Shown here: piece by piece, positions 27,723-35,249 of the stretch
Position numbering within the stretch: the stretch's first letter is position 1
Layout: every line of letters starts with the position of its first letter
NCBI RefSeq assembly: GCF_030064165.1
Contig: NZ_CP125947.1
Coordinates: 2,108,001-2,172,000, forward strand
Length of the DNA: 64,000 nt
Source: Comamonas resistens
GTDB taxonomy: Bacteria; Pseudomonadota; Gammaproteobacteria; Burkholderiales; Burkholderiaceae_C
Direction of reading: 5' to 3'
Program-made: the position numbers and the translations under genes
Notes under the pieces: generated by a model
Databases searched by the model: none
The model's input: only the letters and a program-made list of their open reading frames with translations
Told to the model about the DNA's origin: nothing

Positions 27723-28810
27723 ATATGGTCACCATCAGTTGGTGGGACCTTCTGGCATGGTCTTTCAGCCCGCTGGCCTGGCTCTGGCAAGTCGCCACTG
27801 CGACAGAGGTCGAGTCTTTTCTGCCCCCCGCCCACAATCTGTGCAATGTGCTGATGGCCGTGTTGGTGGCGCTGCTGCTCGACAGGCTTTGGGGCGAGCC
27901 GCCCATGTGGCTGCACCCTGTGGTTTATATGGGCAAGCTGCTGGGCGGGCTAGGACGCCTGCTGGCACCGCGTGCCGAGATTGCCAGGGATTACAAGCGT
28001 TTCATGCTCGCAGCGCTTGTCTGGTGTGTGCTGGCAGCTATGGTTTTTGCTATCTATTGGACCCTCCAGTTTTTGCTGCCTTACCAGCCCTGGTGGTTGC
28101 ACGGCATTCTGGTGGGCGTGCTGCTCAAGCCGCTGCTGTCCTGGCGCATGCTCAAGGACGAGGTGCTAGCGGTGGAGTCTGCCCTGCAGCAGTCGCTGCC
28201 TGCGGGGCGGGAGCGTTTGAGCTGGCTGGTCAGTCGCGATACCACGCAGCTGGATGCAGCCACGGTGCGCGAAAGCGCGATCGAGACGCTGGCCGAGAAC
28301 CTCAGCGATTCGGTGATCGCGCCGCTGTTCTGGTTCATTGTTGCGGGCCTGCCCGGCGCAGCCGTCTACCGCCTGGCCAATACCGCCGATGCCATGTGGG
28401 GCTATCCGGGCTGGCGCGGCCAGGGCGATCAGCGCCGTCACTGGCAGTGGGCAGGCAAGTGGGCAGCGCGGGCCGACGATGTGCTCAACTGGATTCCGGC
28501 ACGCATCACGGCGGCCTGGCTGGCGCTGGTGGCAGGGGGGCTTGGATGGCAAGCCCTGCGCTGCGATGCGCGGGTGACGCCTTCGCCCAATGGCGGCTGG
28601 CCCATGGGAGCCATGGCCCAGGTGCTGGGCGTGCAGCTGTCCAAGCCTGGTGTGTACCGGCTCAACCCCCAGGGACATGCACCACGGTCCGAGGACTTGC
28701 TGCGCTCGGTGAGTCTGGCTTCCAAGGTGGTTGTAGCGCAGGTGCTGCTTGCGCTGATAGCTATGGTTTTGATGGCGCTGTGGATGTGGAAGCGGTTGGC
28801 TCATGTTTGA
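27719..28810 (+). CDS. cbiB: Adenosylcobinamide-phosphate synthase
   Basis: A 363-residue membrane enzyme (CbiB/CobD) that attaches aminopropanol phosphate to adenosylcobyric acid. Marks are DRLWGEPPMWLHPVVYMGKL, WLVSRDTTQLD, ESAIETLAENLSDSVIAPLFW and NGGWPMGAMAQVLGVQL. About five membrane segments are visible. It has an N-terminal extension of about 45 residues before the conserved region. The start at 27719 overlaps the bluB stop. The last helix is partly coded by a sequence (near 28744-28775) close to an interspersed repeat. Confidence 0.93.
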   Translation: MNMVTISWWDLLAWSFSPLAWLWQVATATEVESFLPPAHNLCNVLMAVLVALLLDRLWGEPPMWLHPVVYMGKLLGGLGRLLAPRAEIARDYKRFMLAALVWCVLAAMVFAIYWTLQFLLPYQPWWLHGILVGVLLKPLLSWRMLKDEVLAVESALQQSLPAGRERLSWLVSRDTTQLDAATVRESAIETLAENLSDSVIAPLFWFIVAGLPGAAVYRLANTADAMWGYPGWRGQGDQRRHWQWAGKWAARADDVLNWIPARITAAWLALVAGGLGWQALRCDARVTPSPNGGWPMGAMAQVLGVQLSKPGVYRLNPQGHAPRSEDLLRSVSLASKVVVAQVLLALIAMVLMALWMWKRLAHV

Positions 28811-29810
28811 TGTGAATGCAGCCGCCATGCATGGCGGCACCGATGCGCAGGGCGTGCCTGCGCATGATTTTTCGACCAACCGCAATGCCTGCGGCCCATG
28901 TCCCACGGCGGTGAAAGCGCTGCAGGCGGCCCATGTGGCCCAGTATCCGGACCCGCAATACACCGTGCTGCGCCAGCAGCTGGCGGCGTTTCATGGCGTG
29001 GCGCTGGAGCGCATTCTGATCGGCGGCAGCAGCAGCGAGCTGATTCACCGCATCACCCTGCATGTGGTGCGCAGTGGCGGCAAAAGCGTGCAGTTTCCCA
29101 GGCACCACTATGGCGACTACCTGCAGGCGGCACGCGTATGGCGGCTGGCGCTATGCCGCCGCACCGAGACTGCCACGCCGCCTCTGCTGAGCTGGGCCTG
29201 TGAGCCGTCCAGCCCATTGGGCGCAGTGGAAGACATCTGGCCAGCCTGGCAACAGGGCCCCGAGGCCAAGGAATGGCGGGTGCTGGACTGCGCTTACCGC
29301 CCGCTGTGGCTGGAAGGCGATGCGCCAGAGCGTGCGCTGGATGCGGTCTGGCAACTATGGACTCCCAACAAGGCCCTGGGCATGACGGGCGTGCGCGCGG
29401 CCTATGCGATAGCGCCCGTGCATGCGCCTGCTGCAGAGATGCAGGCATTGCGCGCGCTGGCTGCATCCTGGGTGGTGGGAACGCATGGCGTGGCCATGTT
29501 GCAAGCCTGGGTGACGGATGAGGTCCAGCAATGGCTGGCACAGAGCCGGGCGACCTTGCGGCGCTGGAAGGCACAGCAGCTGGCGCTGTGCGAGCGTCTG
29601 GGCTGGCAGGTGCTGCCTGGTCATCAGGCCAATTATTTTGTGGTGCGGTTGCCGGTCGATGATGTGGCGCAGTCCCTGGCCGGTTTGCGGGCGCAGGGCA
29701 TCAAGCTGCGCGACTGCGCCAGCTTTGGCTTGCCGGGCCATGTGCGCCTGGGCGTGCTGCCGCCCATATCTCAGGCCGCGCTGGAGCGCGCGTGGTTGAG
29801 CCTGAAATGA
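28803..29810 (+). CDS. cobC: Threonine-phosphate decarboxylase (PLP enzyme)
   Basis: A 335-residue fold-type I PLP enzyme of the histidinol-phosphate aminotransferase branch that makes (R)-1-aminopropan-2-ol phosphate for the B12 nucleotide loop. It begins DVNAAAMHGGTDAQG and DFSTNRNACGPCP, typical of CobC/CobD; the cofactor lysine is in WTPNKALGMTGVRAAY. It overlaps cbiB by 8 bases, and the two products act in the same step. In Salmonella the gene is called cobD. The numerous small differences in the N-terminal substrate loop do not change the call. Confidence 0.88.
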   Translation: MFDVNAAAMHGGTDAQGVPAHDFSTNRNACGPCPTAVKALQAAHVAQYPDPQYTVLRQQLAAFHGVALERILIGGSSSELIHRITLHVVRSGGKSVQFPRHHYGDYLQAARVWRLALCRRTETATPPLLSWACEPSSPLGAVEDIWPAWQQGPEAKEWRVLDCAYRPLWLEGDAPERALDAVWQLWTPNKALGMTGVRAAYAIAPVHAPAAEMQALRALAASWVVGTHGVAMLQAWVTDEVQQWLAQSRATLRRWKAQQLALCERLGWQVLPGHQANYFVVRLPVDDVAQSLAGLRAQGIKLRDCASFGLPGHVRLGVLPPISQAALERAWLSLK

Positions 29811-29854
29811 CCTTGCAACCCCGGCCGCAGTAGCGTGAGGCGCTACCATTTCGC

Positions 29855-30661
29855 ATGGACTCTCAAACACCGAAGCTGCGCTCCGTGCTGGTGGAGCGTT
29901 ATGTCACGCCGCTGCGCGAAGGCGGCTCCATGCCCGCGATTGTCGAAGCCGATGATCTGGGGACCTATGTCCTCAAATTCCGCGGGGCCGGCCAGGGCGT
30001 GCGTGCCCTGATTGCCGAGATCGTCTCGGGCGAGATGGCCCGTGCTCTGGGCCTGCCCGTGCCCGAGATCGTGCTGGCCCGGCTGAACGCTCTGCTGGCA
30101 CGTACCGAGTCCGACCCTGAAATTCAGGATCTGATTCGCGCCAGCGATGGCCTCAACGTGGCACTGGACTATCTGCCCGGGGCCATCAACTTTGACCCGG
30201 CCGTGGATGTGGTGGACAGCGATTTTGCCTCGCGTCTGGTCTGGTTTGACACCCTGGTCAGCAATGTGGACCGCACGGCGCGCAACACCAATATGCTGAT
30301 GTGCAAAAAGCAGCCCTGGTTGATAGATCATGGTGCCAGTCTGACCTTTCACCATGCATGGAACGGCGCCGTCGCCGATCCGGCCAAGCCCTTTGCGCCC
30401 AGTAGCGAGCATGTGCTGCTGCCGCTGGCCAGCCAATTGGCCGAGGTGGACGAGGAGCTGGCGGCCAGGCTGACGCCCGAGGTATTGGCCGCTATCTTGG
30501 CCCTGGTGCCCGACTGCTTTCTGGAGCAGGCCGCCGCTGACCGTGACAGCGAGCTGCTGCGCGATGCGCAGGCACACCGCGCAGCCTATGTGAATTATTT
30601 TGTGGCTCGCTTGGCCGAGCGGGGCCGCTGGTTGCAGGGAGTGATAGATGCACGCGCATGA
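29855..30661 (+). CDS. HipA-like kinase family protein
   Basis: A 268-residue protein of the HipA-like kinase family. K41 in YVLKF suits the ATP-binding lysine, NVDRTARNTNM (D139, N144) is the catalytic loop, and LIDHG (D158) is the metal-binding aspartate. All key residues are present, so kinase activity is plausible; the target is unknown. It lacks the N-terminal HipA domain and the HipB partner of true hipBA toxin-antitoxin pairs. The next gene, a DUF3037 protein, overlaps it by 14 bases, and such pairs recur in bacteria. The pair sits between cobC and cobQ. Confidence 0.82.
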   Translation: MDSQTPKLRSVLVERYVTPLREGGSMPAIVEADDLGTYVLKFRGAGQGVRALIAEIVSGEMARALGLPVPEIVLARLNALLARTESDPEIQDLIRASDGLNVALDYLPGAINFDPAVDVVDSDFASRLVWFDTLVSNVDRTARNTNMLMCKKQPWLIDHGASLTFHHAWNGAVADPAKPFAPSSEHVLLPLASQLAEVDEELAARLTPEVLAAILALVPDCFLEQAAADRDSELLRDAQAHRAAYVNYFVARLAERGRWLQGVIDARA

Positions 30662-31061
30662 GGTGTACGACTACGCGGTCGTGCGGGTGGTTCCGCGTGT
30701 GGAACGCGAGGAGTTTGTGAACGTGGGTGTCATTCTCTCCTGCCAGCGCACCGGCCATCTGGAGGCTGCGATCGCGCTCGACGAGAAGCGTCTGCTGGCG
30801 CTGGACCCCAATGTGGATCTGGAGACCGTGCGCCGTCATCTGGGCGCCATTGTCGCCATCTGTGAAGGTGCAGCCCATGGAGGCCCCATCGCCCAGTTGC
30901 CCATGCGCTCGCGCTATCACTGGTTGACGGCCAAGCGCAGCAGCATTATTCAGACCTCACCCTCCCATATGGGGCTGTGCCTGCAGCCCGGTGAGGCGCT
31001 TGCCCGCATCATGCAGCGCATGGTGCTTCCGATTCCTGTTGAAACAACTTTCAATCACTGA
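30648..31061 (+). CDS. DUF3037 protein, partner of HipA-like kinase
   Basis: A 137-residue cytoplasmic protein starting MHAHEVYDYAVVRVVPRV, with EEFVNVGVILSC, the mark of the DUF3037 family. It overlaps the HipA-like kinase gene by 14 bases, and the two are usually found together. Its function is not known. It ends 3 bp before cobQ, so ribosomes could pass from the pair into the cobalamin gene. Confidence 0.83.
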   Translation: MHAHEVYDYAVVRVVPRVEREEFVNVGVILSCQRTGHLEAAIALDEKRLLALDPNVDLETVRRHLGAIVAICEGAAHGGPIAQLPMRSRYHWLTAKRSSIIQTSPSHMGLCLQPGEALARIMQRMVLPIPVETTFNH

Positions 31062-31064
31062 GAC

Positions 31065-32540
31065 ATGACAGCACTTTGCATCATGGTGCTGGGCACCAGC
31101 AGTGGCGCGGGCAAGAGCTGGGTGGCCACGGCGCTGTGCGCCTACTACCGCAGCCTGGGCCTGAAGGTCGCGCCCTTCAAGGCGCAGAACATGAGCAATA
31201 ACGCACGCGTGGTTGCCACTCCCGATGGCCAATGGGGCGAGATCGGCACCGCGCAGTATCTTCAGGCCCTGGCCGCAGGTGCCGTGCCCGATGTGCGCAT
31301 GAACCCGCTGCTGCTCAAGCCCGAGGCCGATACACGCAGCCAGGTGGTGCTGTTTGGCCAGGTGGACGAGGCGCTGTCCAAGATGCCATGGCGTGGGCGT
31401 AGCCTCAAGGTCTGGCCGCAGATCGCCCAGGCACTCGATGCGCTGCGTGCGGAAAACGATGTGGTGGTGATTGAAGGCGCAGGCTCGCCCGCCGAGATCA
31501 ATCTGCATGCCAGCGATGTCGTGAACATGCGCGTGGCCAAGCATTGCAATGCGCATTGTCTGCTGGTGTCCGATATCGACCGGGGCGGGGCATTTGCCCA
31601 TCTCTACGGCACCTGGGCGCTGCTGCCGGAGGATGAGCAAAAGCTGATCAAGGGCTTTGTGCTCAACAAGTTCCGGGGCGACGCGTCGCTGCTGGCACCG
31701 GCGCCGCAGATGCTGCAGGACAGGACGGGCGTGCCCACCGTGGCCTGTATCCCCATGCAGTTTCACCATGGCTTGCCAGAGGAAGATGGCGTGTTTGACG
31801 ACCGAGGCAGCACAGGTGCGGGCCAGTTGGTGCACACGAGCATCGCCATCGTGGCCTATCCGCGTATCAGCAATCTGGATGAATTCCAGCCGCTGTTGCA
31901 GCTACCCGGCGTGCGTGTGGTCTGGACGCGAACGCCTGCGCAGATCGCCGATGCTGACTGGGTCATCCTGCCCGGTAGCAAGGCCACCGAGGCCGATCTG
32001 GCCTGGATGCGCAAGCAGGGCCTGGATGCGGCCGTCGTCGCCCATGCCGATGCCGGCAAGCGCGTGCTGGGTATTTGCGGTGGCCTGCAGATGCTGGGTG
32101 AGGCGCTGATTGATCTGCATGGTGTGGACGGCAACGCGGCGGGTCTGGGCCTGCTGCCGCTGGCGACCTTGTTTGCGCATGAAAAGACCGTAAAACCCAC
32201 GACCATGACCATGCCCACGCTGCAAGCCCCATGGCAGGCACTCAGCGGTGCGGTGGCTGCGGGCTATGAAATTCACCACGGCCAAACCCAGCTGCGTGCC
32301 GATATGCAGGCCGACTCGGCCCAGCCTGCGCAAGAGCTGCTGTCCGGCATGCTGTGGCAGGGCGGCAACCCGGCGGTGGTGGGCACCTATCTGCATGGCT
32401 TGTTCGAAAATGCAAGCGTGATCCATGCGCTGTTCGGTCATGCCGCACCCAGTCTGGATCAGGTGTTTGAGCGCCTGGCCAAGGGCGTGGAGCAGTGGTT
32501 CGAACTTGAGCCAGGGCAAAAAAGTCTGCCTCTGCTGTAG
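31065..32540 (+). CDS. cobQ: Cobyric acid synthase
   Basis: A 491-residue amidotransferase that amidates four side chains of adenosylcobyrinic a,c-diamide. The N-terminal synthetase domain shows VLGTSSGAGKSWVATALCAYY, FKAQNMSNNARVV, and SDIDRGGAFAHLYGT; the C-terminal glutaminase domain shows VLGICGGLQMLGEAL with the nucleophile cysteine and YLHGLFEN with the histidine. The length is standard. It starts 3 bp after the DUF3037 gene. Confidence 0.96.
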   Translation: MTALCIMVLGTSSGAGKSWVATALCAYYRSLGLKVAPFKAQNMSNNARVVATPDGQWGEIGTAQYLQALAAGAVPDVRMNPLLLKPEADTRSQVVLFGQVDEALSKMPWRGRSLKVWPQIAQALDALRAENDVVVIEGAGSPAEINLHASDVVNMRVAKHCNAHCLLVSDIDRGGAFAHLYGTWALLPEDEQKLIKGFVLNKFRGDASLLAPAPQMLQDRTGVPTVACIPMQFHHGLPEEDGVFDDRGSTGAGQLVHTSIAIVAYPRISNLDEFQPLLQLPGVRVVWTRTPAQIADADWVILPGSKATEADLAWMRKQGLDAAVVAHADAGKRVLGICGGLQMLGEALIDLHGVDGNAAGLGLLPLATLFAHEKTVKPTTMTMPTLQAPWQALSGAVAAGYEIHHGQTQLRADMQADSAQPAQELLSGMLWQGGNPAVVGTYLHGLFENASVIHALFGHAAPSLDQVFERLAKGVEQWFELEPGQKSLPLL

Positions 32541-32639
32541 GCCTAGCCTTGCATGGGCTTGTGTGCTGTACCGATAAAAGTGAACATGGATAGCGTGCAA
32601 GCTAGCACAGTCATTCACTTATTGGGAACGGAGTTTCAT

Positions 32640-33059
32640 ATGGTTCATTCCGCAATGCGTATCTTGCAACTGGCCTTGGGTGCTGCAGTGCTGATTGCAG
32701 CAGGCTTTGCCAATGCGCAGACTCCTGCTGCACCCGAAGCGGCTCAGGACGCAGCCAAGCCCGCAGCGGCTGCAATGAAGAAGCAAGCCCACAAGCATCA
32801 CCGTCACCACCGCCACGATGCCAACCCCGCTGCGCGCGAGGCGGCGGCTGCCAAGGCCGAAGCGCAGCGCGGTCGTCTCGATGACGGCAAGGGTCCTGAT
32901 CAGTACGAGCGCAATGCATTTGCACGCTGCGCAGTGTTCAAAACCGATATCGATCGCCAGGCCTGTGCCGAGCGTGTCAAGCAGGGCGCAGTCAGCGGAT
33001 CGGTGAAGGAAGGCGGCATCCTGCGCGAATCCACGGTCGAAGTGCCGGTGAACCAGTAA
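32640..33059 (+). CDS. Histidine-rich secreted protein, unknown function
   Basis: A 139-residue protein with a signal peptide ending near GFANAQT, an Ala/Lys-rich stretch and a histidine cluster HKHHRHHRHD around residues 47-56, then a C-terminal part with two cysteines (ARCAVFKTDIDRQACAERV). GGAG lies 8 bases upstream of 32640, which I prefer to an earlier ATG at 32553. The histidine cluster could bind Co, Ni, Zn or Cu, which is only a suggestion. No family is recognised. A terminator follows at once, so this gene may end the cobalamin transcript. Confidence 0.75.
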   Translation: MVHSAMRILQLALGAAVLIAAGFANAQTPAAPEAAQDAAKPAAAAMKKQAHKHHRHHRHDANPAAREAAAAKAEAQRGRLDDGKGPDQYERNAFARCAVFKTDIDRQACAERVKQGAVSGSVKEGGILRESTVEVPVNQ

Positions 33060-33080
33060 TCGCTGCCGGCATTCACAAGC

Positions 33081-33103
33081 AAAGGCCCTTCGGGGCCTTT
33101 TTT
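33081..33103 (+). terminator. Intrinsic terminator with UUCG tetraloop
   Basis: The stem AAAGGCCC (33081-33088) and GGGCCTTT (33093-33100) is closed by a TTCG loop and followed by a T tract, 21 bp after the His-rich gene. Confidence 0.9.
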
Positions 33104-33297
33104 CATCGCCGGGCCGCCCCAAGATGAAAAACATCCCTCTCGGAGGGGCAGCGACCACACGAAGTGGGGAGCGTGGGGTGTCAATTTTCATGCCCAGAGC
33201 GAAGCTGCGGCCGTTGAAAGCGCGATACTTGAGGGCTGTTGCAAGCGTGCTGGCCGCATCCCGGTGGTGGTCGGTGCATGGCTTCGAGGCACCGGGA

Positions 33298-34431
33298 ATG
33301 ACTGCATGCATGAGCTCCGTTCCAACCTCCGACTTCTCTGATTCCTCTTTGTCCGTCATCTGGTCCTGCCCGCGAGTGGGGGATATTCACGATGCGAATC
33401 TGCAGGAGCGCGTACAGCACAAGCTGGATTTCAAGACCAAGCCCGTGGGCTCGCTTGGCGTGCTGGAGCAGCAGGCGCTGCGCATGGCGTGCATTCTGGG
33501 CACTGATACGCCCCAGCTTGAAGCGCCTCAGATGGTGGTGTTTGCCGCCGACCACGGACTGGCCGCCAAGGGCGTGTCTGCTTACCCCGTAGATGTGACC
33601 TGGCAGATGGTGGAGAACTTTCTGGCCGGTGGCGCAGCGGTGAGCGTGCTCTCGCGCCAGCACGGCATTGCCCTCAACGTGGTGGATTGTGGCGTGGCGC
33701 GGGACTTTGCCGTACGTGAGCAAGACCCCGAGCACAAGCTGCCCCAGGCCAGCGAGCCCCGGCTGTGGCGCAGAAAAGTGGCCTACGGCACGGCCGACTG
33801 CAGCGAGGGCGTGGCCATGACGGCCGAGCAATGCGCGCATGCACTGCGCAATGGCGCTCAGTTGGTCAAAAGCCTGCCTGGCAACGCACTGCTGCTGGGC
33901 GAGATGGGGATTGGCAACACCTCCAGCGCCTCATTGCTGCTGGCGCGGCTGTGTGGCGAGCCCGTGCAAGAGGTGACGGGCGCGGGTACGGGCCTGAATG
34001 CCGAAGGACTGGCGCGCAAGATCGCGGTGCTGCGTCAGGTACTGGATCATCATGCCGGCGTGAGCGACCCCTTGGCCGTGCTGGCGGCCATGGGCGGGCT
34101 GGAGATTGCCACCATGACAGGTGCGGTGTTGCAGGCCGCGGCAGAGCGCCGCGTGATTGTGGTCGATGGTTTCATCACCACGGCGGCCGTGCTGGTAGCC
34201 AGTCGTATGCAACCCCATGTGCTGCAGCGCTGCATCTATGCCCACCGCTCCGGGGAGCCCGGTCATCAGCGCATGCTGGCGCATCTGCAGGCCCAACCAT
34301 TGCTGGATTGGCAGCTGCGCCTGGGCGAGGGGTCGGGGGCTGCGCTGGCCTGGCCGCTGCTGCAGTCGGCCTGCACCATGCTCAATGAGATGGCGAGCTT
34401 CGAGTCGGCCGGCGTCAGCACCAAAAGCTAG
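33298..34431 (+). CDS. cobT: Nicotinate-nucleotide-dimethylbenzimidazole phosphoribosyltransferase
   Basis: A 377-residue enzyme that makes alpha-ribazole phosphate from DMB and nicotinate mononucleotide. It shows KTKPVGSLGVLEQQA, VFAADHGLAAKGVSAYP, LLGEMGIGNTSSASLLL and the C-terminal EGSGAALAWPLLQSA, the catalytic glutamate region of CobT. The reading frame is open back to 33124, but the first conserved residues begin near 33360. ATGs at 33298 and 33310 both have purine-rich leaders; the true start is uncertain. It lies 194 bp after a terminator and has its own promoter region. The next gene is nth on the opposite strand. Confidence 0.93.
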   Translation: MTACMSSVPTSDFSDSSLSVIWSCPRVGDIHDANLQERVQHKLDFKTKPVGSLGVLEQQALRMACILGTDTPQLEAPQMVVFAADHGLAAKGVSAYPVDVTWQMVENFLAGGAAVSVLSRQHGIALNVVDCGVARDFAVREQDPEHKLPQASEPRLWRRKVAYGTADCSEGVAMTAEQCAHALRNGAQLVKSLPGNALLLGEMGIGNTSSASLLLARLCGEPVQEVTGAGTGLNAEGLARKIAVLRQVLDHHAGVSDPLAVLAAMGGLEIATMTGAVLQAAAERRVIVVDGFITTAAVLVASRMQPHVLQRCIYAHRSGEPGHQRMLAHLQAQPLLDWQLRLGEGSGAALAWPLLQSACTMLNEMASFESAGVSTKS

Positions 34432-34449
34432 TCATTCAGTGTTGGGCTA

Positions 34450-34510
34450 GAAATGCAAAATTGATAGCTTGTTGCGCTGTATCAATAAGCGTTTCAAGCT
34501 GTTTTTATGC
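34450..34510. repeat. Copy of an interspersed GATAGCT..AAGCG element
   Basis: The segment AAATTGATAGCTTGTTGCGC, then ATAAGCGTTTCAAGCTG, sits between convergent cobT and nth. Parts of the same pattern recur at about 25590-25618, 28744-28775 and 43525-43550. It resembles the short interspersed sequences seen widely in Comamonadaceae genomes; that likeness is from memory and untested. Confidence 0.55.
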
Positions 34511-35161
34511 TTTTTTAGCAGCGCTGGGTGCCGGTGTCTTGGGCGAAAAATCGCAGTACTGCGAAACCACACATTCCCAGCAACGCGGCTTGCGTGCCTG
34601 ACAGACATAGCGGCCCAGCAGAATCAGCCAGTGGTGCGAGTCGACCGCGTAGTCATCGGGCACGCGCTTCATCAGCTGCTTTTCCACTTCCAGCGGATTC
34701 TTGCCAGGGGCCAGCCCCGTGCGGTTGCCGACGCGGAAGATATGCGTGTCCACGGCCATGGTGGGTTGGCCGAAAGCCACGTTCAGCACCACATTGGCGG
34801 TCTTGCGGCCCACACCGAGCAGGGCTTCCAGCTCTTCGCGCGTGGCGGGTACCTTGCCACCATGCAGCTCGACCAGCATGCGGCAGGTTTCCATCAGATG
34901 CTTGGCCTTGCTGCGGTACAGGCCTATGGTCTTGATATAGCTTTCAAGCCCCTCCTGCCCCAGGTCCAGAATGGCTTGCGGCGTGTTGGCAACGGGGAAC
35001 AGCTTGCGCGTGGCCTTGTTCACGCCTACATCGGTGGCCTGGGCCGACAGCAGCACGGCAGTCAGCAACTCGAATACCGTGGTGTATTCCAGCTCGGTTT
35101 GCGGTGCGGGGTTGGCAGCCTTGAGTGCGGCAAAAAAAGGCTCGATATCGCTTTTTTTCAT
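34505..35161 (-). CDS. nth: Endonuclease III
   Basis: A 218-residue DNA glycosylase/AP lyase that removes oxidised pyrimidines. The helix-hairpin-helix LEALLGVGRKTANVVLN holds the catalytic lysine, VDTHIFRVGNR holds the catalytic aspartate, and the C-terminal 4Fe-4S ligands are C-x6-C-x2-C-x5-C (CQARKPRCWECVVSQYC). The N-terminus begins MKKSDIEPFFAAL. The protein has full length plus a short tail (SPKTPAPSAAKKA). Confidence 0.96.
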   Translation of the reverse strand: MKKSDIEPFFAALKAANPAPQTELEYTTVFELLTAVLLSAQATDVGVNKATRKLFPVANTPQAILDLGQEGLESYIKTIGLYRSKAKHLMETCRMLVELHGGKVPATREELEALLGVGRKTANVVLNVAFGQPTMAVDTHIFRVGNRTGLAPGKNPLEVEKQLMKRVPDDYAVDSHHWLILLGRYVCQARKPRCWECVVSQYCDFSPKTPAPSAAKKA

Positions 35162-35198
35162 ATTGCTATTGTGGCGTGGCTAGAGGCGCTCGAACCTC

Positions 35199-35232
35199 AA
35201 AAAAAGCCGCTGCAGTCGGCAGCGGCTTTTTT
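35199..35232 (-). terminator. Terminator after the FhaC-type transporter gene
   Basis: The stem AGCCGCTGC (35205-35213) and GCAGCGGCT (35219-35227) has a 5-base loop, flanked by A7 and T6 runs. On the minus strand it directly follows the transporter stop at 35250. Confidence 0.88.
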
Positions 35233-35249
35233 GGGCAAGGACTGCTGAC

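Noticed and set aside
29855..31061. A classic hipBA toxin-antitoxin pair
   Set aside because: The HipB-type HTH antitoxin is absent and the partner is a DUF3037 protein downstream of the kinase.
33104..33300. A second cobalamin riboswitch before cobT
   Set aside because: No B12 box or other conserved riboswitch element could be found in this leader.
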